NCBI GenBank assembly: GCA_002470465.1
Contig: DKMD01000019.1
Coordinates: forward strand, 1-64,000
Length of the DNA stretch: 64,000 nt
Reading direction: 5' to 3'
Source: Pluralibacter sp. UBA7423
Lineage (GTDB): Bacteria; Pseudomonadota; Gammaproteobacteria; Enterobacterales; Enterobacteriaceae
In this document: positions 61,914 to 64,000 of the stretch, one piece after another
Position numbering within the stretch: position 1 is the stretch's first letter
How the letters are laid out: each line of letters opens with the position of its first letter
Notes under the pieces: model-generated
Seen by the model: the letters and a program-made list of their open reading frames with translations, nothing else
What the model was told of the DNA's origin: nothing
Database searches by the model: none
Program-made: the position numbers and the translations under genes

Positions 61914-63230
61914 TTAAGACTTCGTCGACTGCTCAAAACGACGCAGCAGCTGGTTACCGCGTTCTACCGCAGAATCCAGCGCCTGCTGTGGCGTTTTCTT
62001 GCCGGTCCAAACGCTTTCCAGCTCTTCATCCACGATGGTGCGAATCTGCGGCATATTGCCCAGACGCAGGCCTTTGGTGAACGGCAACGGCGGCTTGTTC
62101 AGCATTTGACGAGTGGCGATATCCGCGCCCGGATTCTTGTCATAGAAGCCCTGCTGACGGGTCAGGTCATACGCCGCTTTGGTGATTGGCAGATAGCCGG
62201 TTTTCTGGTGCCATTCGGCCGCAATTTCCGGCCTGGTCAGGAAATCGAGGAACTCCGCCACGCCCTTATAGGTCTCTTTGTCCTTGCCCTGCATCACCCA
62301 CAGGCTCGCTCCGCCGATAATGGCGTTCTGCGGTGCGCCTTTGGCATCAGCGTCGTAAGGCATCATGCCCACGCCATAGTTGAATTTGGCGTATTGACGA
62401 ATATCTGCCAGCGAGCCGGAAGAAGCGGTCGTTATGGCGCAGTCGCCGTTATAGAACTTCTCGGTGGATTCATCTTTACGCCCGAAGTAGCTGAAATCGC
62501 CCTTCTTGTTCAGTGCTTCCAGCATGGCGATATGCTTTACCTGTTCCGGCTTGTTGAATTCCAGCACCGCATCGGTGCCATCGAAGCCGTTGTTTTGGGT
62601 GGCGATCGGCAGGCCATTCCAGGCGCTGAAGTTTTCCAGCTGGATCCAACCCTGCCAGCCGCTGGCGTAGCCGCACTTCATTCCGGCTGCTTTCAGCTTC
62701 GCGGTGTACGCCGCCAGATCCTGCCAGGTTTTCGGCGGCTGCTCTGGATCTAAACCGGCCTTTTTGAAGGCGTCTTTGTTGTAGTAGAGCACCGGCGTGG
62801 AGCTGTTAAATGGCTGGCTCAGCAGGTGTCCGGTCTTAGAATCGGTGTAGTAACCGGAGACGGTCGGCACGAACTGCGACTCGTCAAACTTGATGCCCGC
62901 ATCGGTAAAGACTTCGTAGACGGGCTTGATGGCTTTCGACGCCATCATGGTCGCCGTGCCAACTTCGTAAACCTGTAAAATAGCGGGGGCGTTGCCGGTG
63001 CGGAACGCAGCGATACCCGCCGCCAGGCTCTGCTCATAGTTGCCTTTGTAGACCGGCACAATTTTGTAATCAGGGTGCGCGTCGTTGAAACGCTGCGCCA
63101 GAGAATCAACTTCTTTCCCCAGTTCTCCCTCCATGGAATGCCAGAACGGAACGGTGGTGACAGCCATCGCCTGAGAGGCAAACGCCAGTCCCAGCGTGAC
63201 GGCTAAAGCGGTGTGTCGTAACGATGTCAT
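61914..63230 (-). CDS. ugpB: sn-Glycerol-3-phosphate-binding periplasmic protein UgpB
   Basis: UgpB (438 residues) binds glycerol-3-phosphate and glycerophosphocholine in the periplasm. A signal peptide ([20 protein letters not shown], cleavage after AMA near 23) precedes a family 1 solute-binding fold ([20 protein letters not shown]). The start at 63230 matches the E. coli length; the 98-codon extension to 63524 runs through Pho boxes and repeats and is not real. It heads ugpBAECQ under a strong Pho box array. Confidence 0.98.
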   Translation of the reverse strand: MTSLRHTALAVTLGLAFASQAMAVTTVPFWHSMEGELGKEVDSLAQRFNDAHPDYKIVPVYKGNYEQSLAAGIAAFRTGNAPAILQVYEVGTATMMASKAIKPVYEVFTDAGIKFDESQFVPTVSGYYTDSKTGHLLSQPFNSSTPVLYYNKDAFKKAGLDPEQPPKTWQDLAAYTAKLKAAGMKCGYASGWQGWIQLENFSAWNGLPIATQNNGFDGTDAVLEFNKPEQVKHIAMLEALNKKGDFSYFGRKDESTEKFYNGDCAITTASSGSLADIRQYAKFNYGVGMMPYDADAKGAPQNAIIGGASLWVMQGKDKETYKGVAEFLDFLTRPEIAAEWHQKTGYLPITKAAYDLTRQQGFYDKNPGADIATRQMLNKPPLPFTKGLRLGNMPQIRTIVDEELESVWTGKKTPQQALDSAVERGNQLLRRFEQSTKS

Positions 63231-63305
63231 TCGGTTATCTCTCTTGTTGTGCCGGATGTGCGAAATCACGCGTTTTATGGTCGCGAGGTAACATGACATG
63301 CGCGA

Positions 63306-63345
63306 ATGACAGAAAAATAACTGTTTGTTTACAGCTAAGTGACAG
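63306..63345 (-). promoter_or_regulatory. Pho box array of the ugp operon
   Basis: On the minus strand four 7-mers are spaced by 4 bp: CTGTCAC, CTGTAAA, CAGTTAT and CTGTCAT. That is a strict 11-bp period equal to two adjacent PhoB boxes. It lies 76-115 bp upstream of the ugpB start. Induction by phosphate starvation is expected. Confidence 0.88.
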
Positions 63346-63395
63346 CAAGGCGTCAGGGGGATGATGGTTGTGTGAAGGGGGTTGATGTACAAAAA

Positions 63396-63424
63396 GCCAG
63401 GTGGCGGGCTTCGCCTTACCCGGC
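63396..63424. repeat. REP-type palindrome upstream of ugpB
   Basis: GCCAGGTGGCGGGCTTCGCC then TTACCCGGC forms an imperfect REP hairpin, similar to those at 41465 and 55515. Confidence 0.65.
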
Positions 63425-63475
63425 CTGCTCGATCTGTTCCCTCGCCCCTTTGGGGATAGGGGAAAGAAAGACGGA

Positions 63476-63562
63476 GTGGCCTGATGCCCTCACCCCACCC
63501 CTCTCCCACAGGGAGAGGGTGCAAACATTAAAAACGGCAACCGAGGTTGCCGTTTTGCTTTT
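63476..63562. repeat. Single copy of the 95-bp-array module next to livF
   Basis: This contains, in order, GTGGCCTGATGCCCTCACCC, the palindrome CCCTCTCCC-ACA-GGGAGAGGG (63499-63519), GTGCAAACATTAAAAACGGC and the hairpin ending GTTGCCGTTTTGC. Element order and most bases equal one unit of the array at 46654-47008. Confidence 0.85.
63531..63556 (-). terminator. livF terminator
   Basis: The stem AAAACGGCAAC with GTTGCCGTTTT around a 4-base loop lies 7 bp beyond the livF stop. On the minus strand it ends in TTTTAAT. Confidence 0.8.
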
Positions 63563-63563
63563 A

Positions 63564-64000
63564 TTACCCGCCTAAATAGGCACTCCGTACTGCTTCGTTC
63601 GCCAGCAGCGCATCGCCGGTATCGGATAGCACCACGTGGCCGTTCTCCAGCACGTAGCCGCGATCGGCAAGCTTCAGCGCCTGGTTGGCGTTCTGCTCAA
63701 CGAGGAAGATAGTCATCCCTTCTTTACGCAGCTGTTCGATGGTGTCAAAAATCTGCTGAATGATGATTGGCGCAAGGCCCAGCGACGGCTCGTCCAGCAG
63801 CAGCAGACGCGGCTGGCTCATCAGCGCACGACCAATCGCCAGCATCTGCTGCTCGCCGCCGGACATCGTGCCCGCACGCTGAATACGGCGCTCCCACAGG
63901 CGTGGGAACAGTTCGTAGACCCACTTGATACGGTCCTGATACTGGCCGCGGTCGGCGAAGAAGCCCCCCATCGCCAGGTTCTCTTCCACGGTCATGCGCG
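63564..64000 (-). CDS. livF: Branched-chain amino acid ABC transporter ATPase LivF (C-terminal part)
   Basis: The C-terminal 145 codons or so of LivF are inside the window, and the gene continues past the right edge. The signature TMSGGEQQMLAIGRALM, Walker B RLLLLDEPSLGLAP and the H-loop region LVEQNANQALKLADRGYVLE are intact. LivF is one of two ATPases of the LIV-I/LS leucine/isoleucine/valine importer. The order ugpB-livF in the same direction matches K-12. Confidence 0.97.
   Translation of the reverse strand, partial: RMTVEENLAMGGFFADRGQYQDRIKWVYELFPRLWERRIQRAGTMSGGEQQMLAIGRALMSQPRLLLLDEPSLGLAPIIIQQIFDTIEQLRKEGMTIFLVEQNANQALKLADRGYVLENGHVVLSDTGDALLANEAVRSAYLGG

Larger units (their letters stand above)
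63231..63563. promoter_or_regulatory. ugpB-livF spacer: promoter, REP and terminator
   Basis: This 333-bp gene-free stretch holds, in order from ugpB, its leader, a Pho box array (63306-63345), a REP-type palindrome (63396-63424) and one copy of the dispersed repeat module (63476-63562) whose second hairpin serves as the livF terminator. No further gene was found. Confidence 0.8.

Noticed and set aside
63231..63524. N-terminal extension of UgpB to 63524
   Set aside because: It would place 98 residues before the signal peptide and run through the Pho boxes, a REP and a dispersed palindrome.

Overview
The window is a stretch of chromosome from an enterobacterium. Nearly every gene reads as a close homologue of an Escherichia coli K-12 gene in the rpsL-crp-nirB-dam-mrcA-pckA and gntR-ggt-ugp-liv neighbourhoods. 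Protein divergence, REP-type palindromes and a few non-K-12 genes (codA beside nirB, a bactofilin, a YjfB-like protein) suggest Enterobacter or a near relative, but the genus cannot be fixed from the sequence alone. There is no prophage, insertion sequence, CRISPR array, rRNA or tRNA. The two edges cut the translation-factor gene tuf (left) and livF (right).

Layout: 1-5207 is the str operon (tuf, fusA, rpsG, rpsL) preceded by the tRNA 2-thiolation genes tusBCD and the regulator yheO, all minus strand. 5378-9976 holds periplasmic and cytoplasmic prolyl isomerases (fkpA, slyD), slyX, and the glutathione-gated potassium efflux pair kefG-kefB with yheV. 10154-14297 is yheS, yheT-yheU and prkB on the plus strand. 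14392-17867 is yhfA diverging from crp, then yhfK. 17871-20522 is argD, pabA and the overlapping yhfG-fic pair. 20629-28535 is ppiA, tsgA, codA and the nitrite reductase/siroheme unit nirB-nirD-cysG, which lacks nirC. 28691-35290 is the aroK-aroB-damX-dam-rpe-gph-trpS operon. 35559-38778 is hofMNOPQ, divergent from mrcA. 41555-46622 is nudE, igaA, yrfG, hslR and hslO. 46654-47008 is a tandem array of a 95-bp palindromic repeat ahead of pckA. 48999-54000 is gntR-gntK-gntU, yhhW and yhhX. 54128-55829 is a bactofilin gene converging on the Fur-regulated small RNA RyhB, then yhhY and a YjfB-like small gene. 55873-64000 is ggt, yhhA, the phosphate-controlled ugpBAECQ operon and the end of livF.

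Most of the window is conserved housekeeping DNA. The parts that stand out are: (i) the bactofilin gene, with two plausible starts giving a membrane-anchored and a soluble form, whose stop codon lies in the U-tract of the RyhB terminator; (ii) the 95-bp tandem array and a dispersed family of identical CCCTCTCCC palindromes, found between hslO and pckA, at the pckA/gntU junction, between ugpB and ugpA, and elsewhere; (iii) a gene-order break between pckA and gntU, where E. coli has several tens of kilobases including ompR-envZ, the mal and glg genes and asd; (iv) an orphan codA beside nirB and the absence of nirC. Several well-formed regulatory sites are readable: the str promoter, an FNR plus NarL/NarP pair at nirB, two abutting GntR operators, paired ArgR boxes, a four-repeat Pho box at ugpB, and a Fur box at ryhB.
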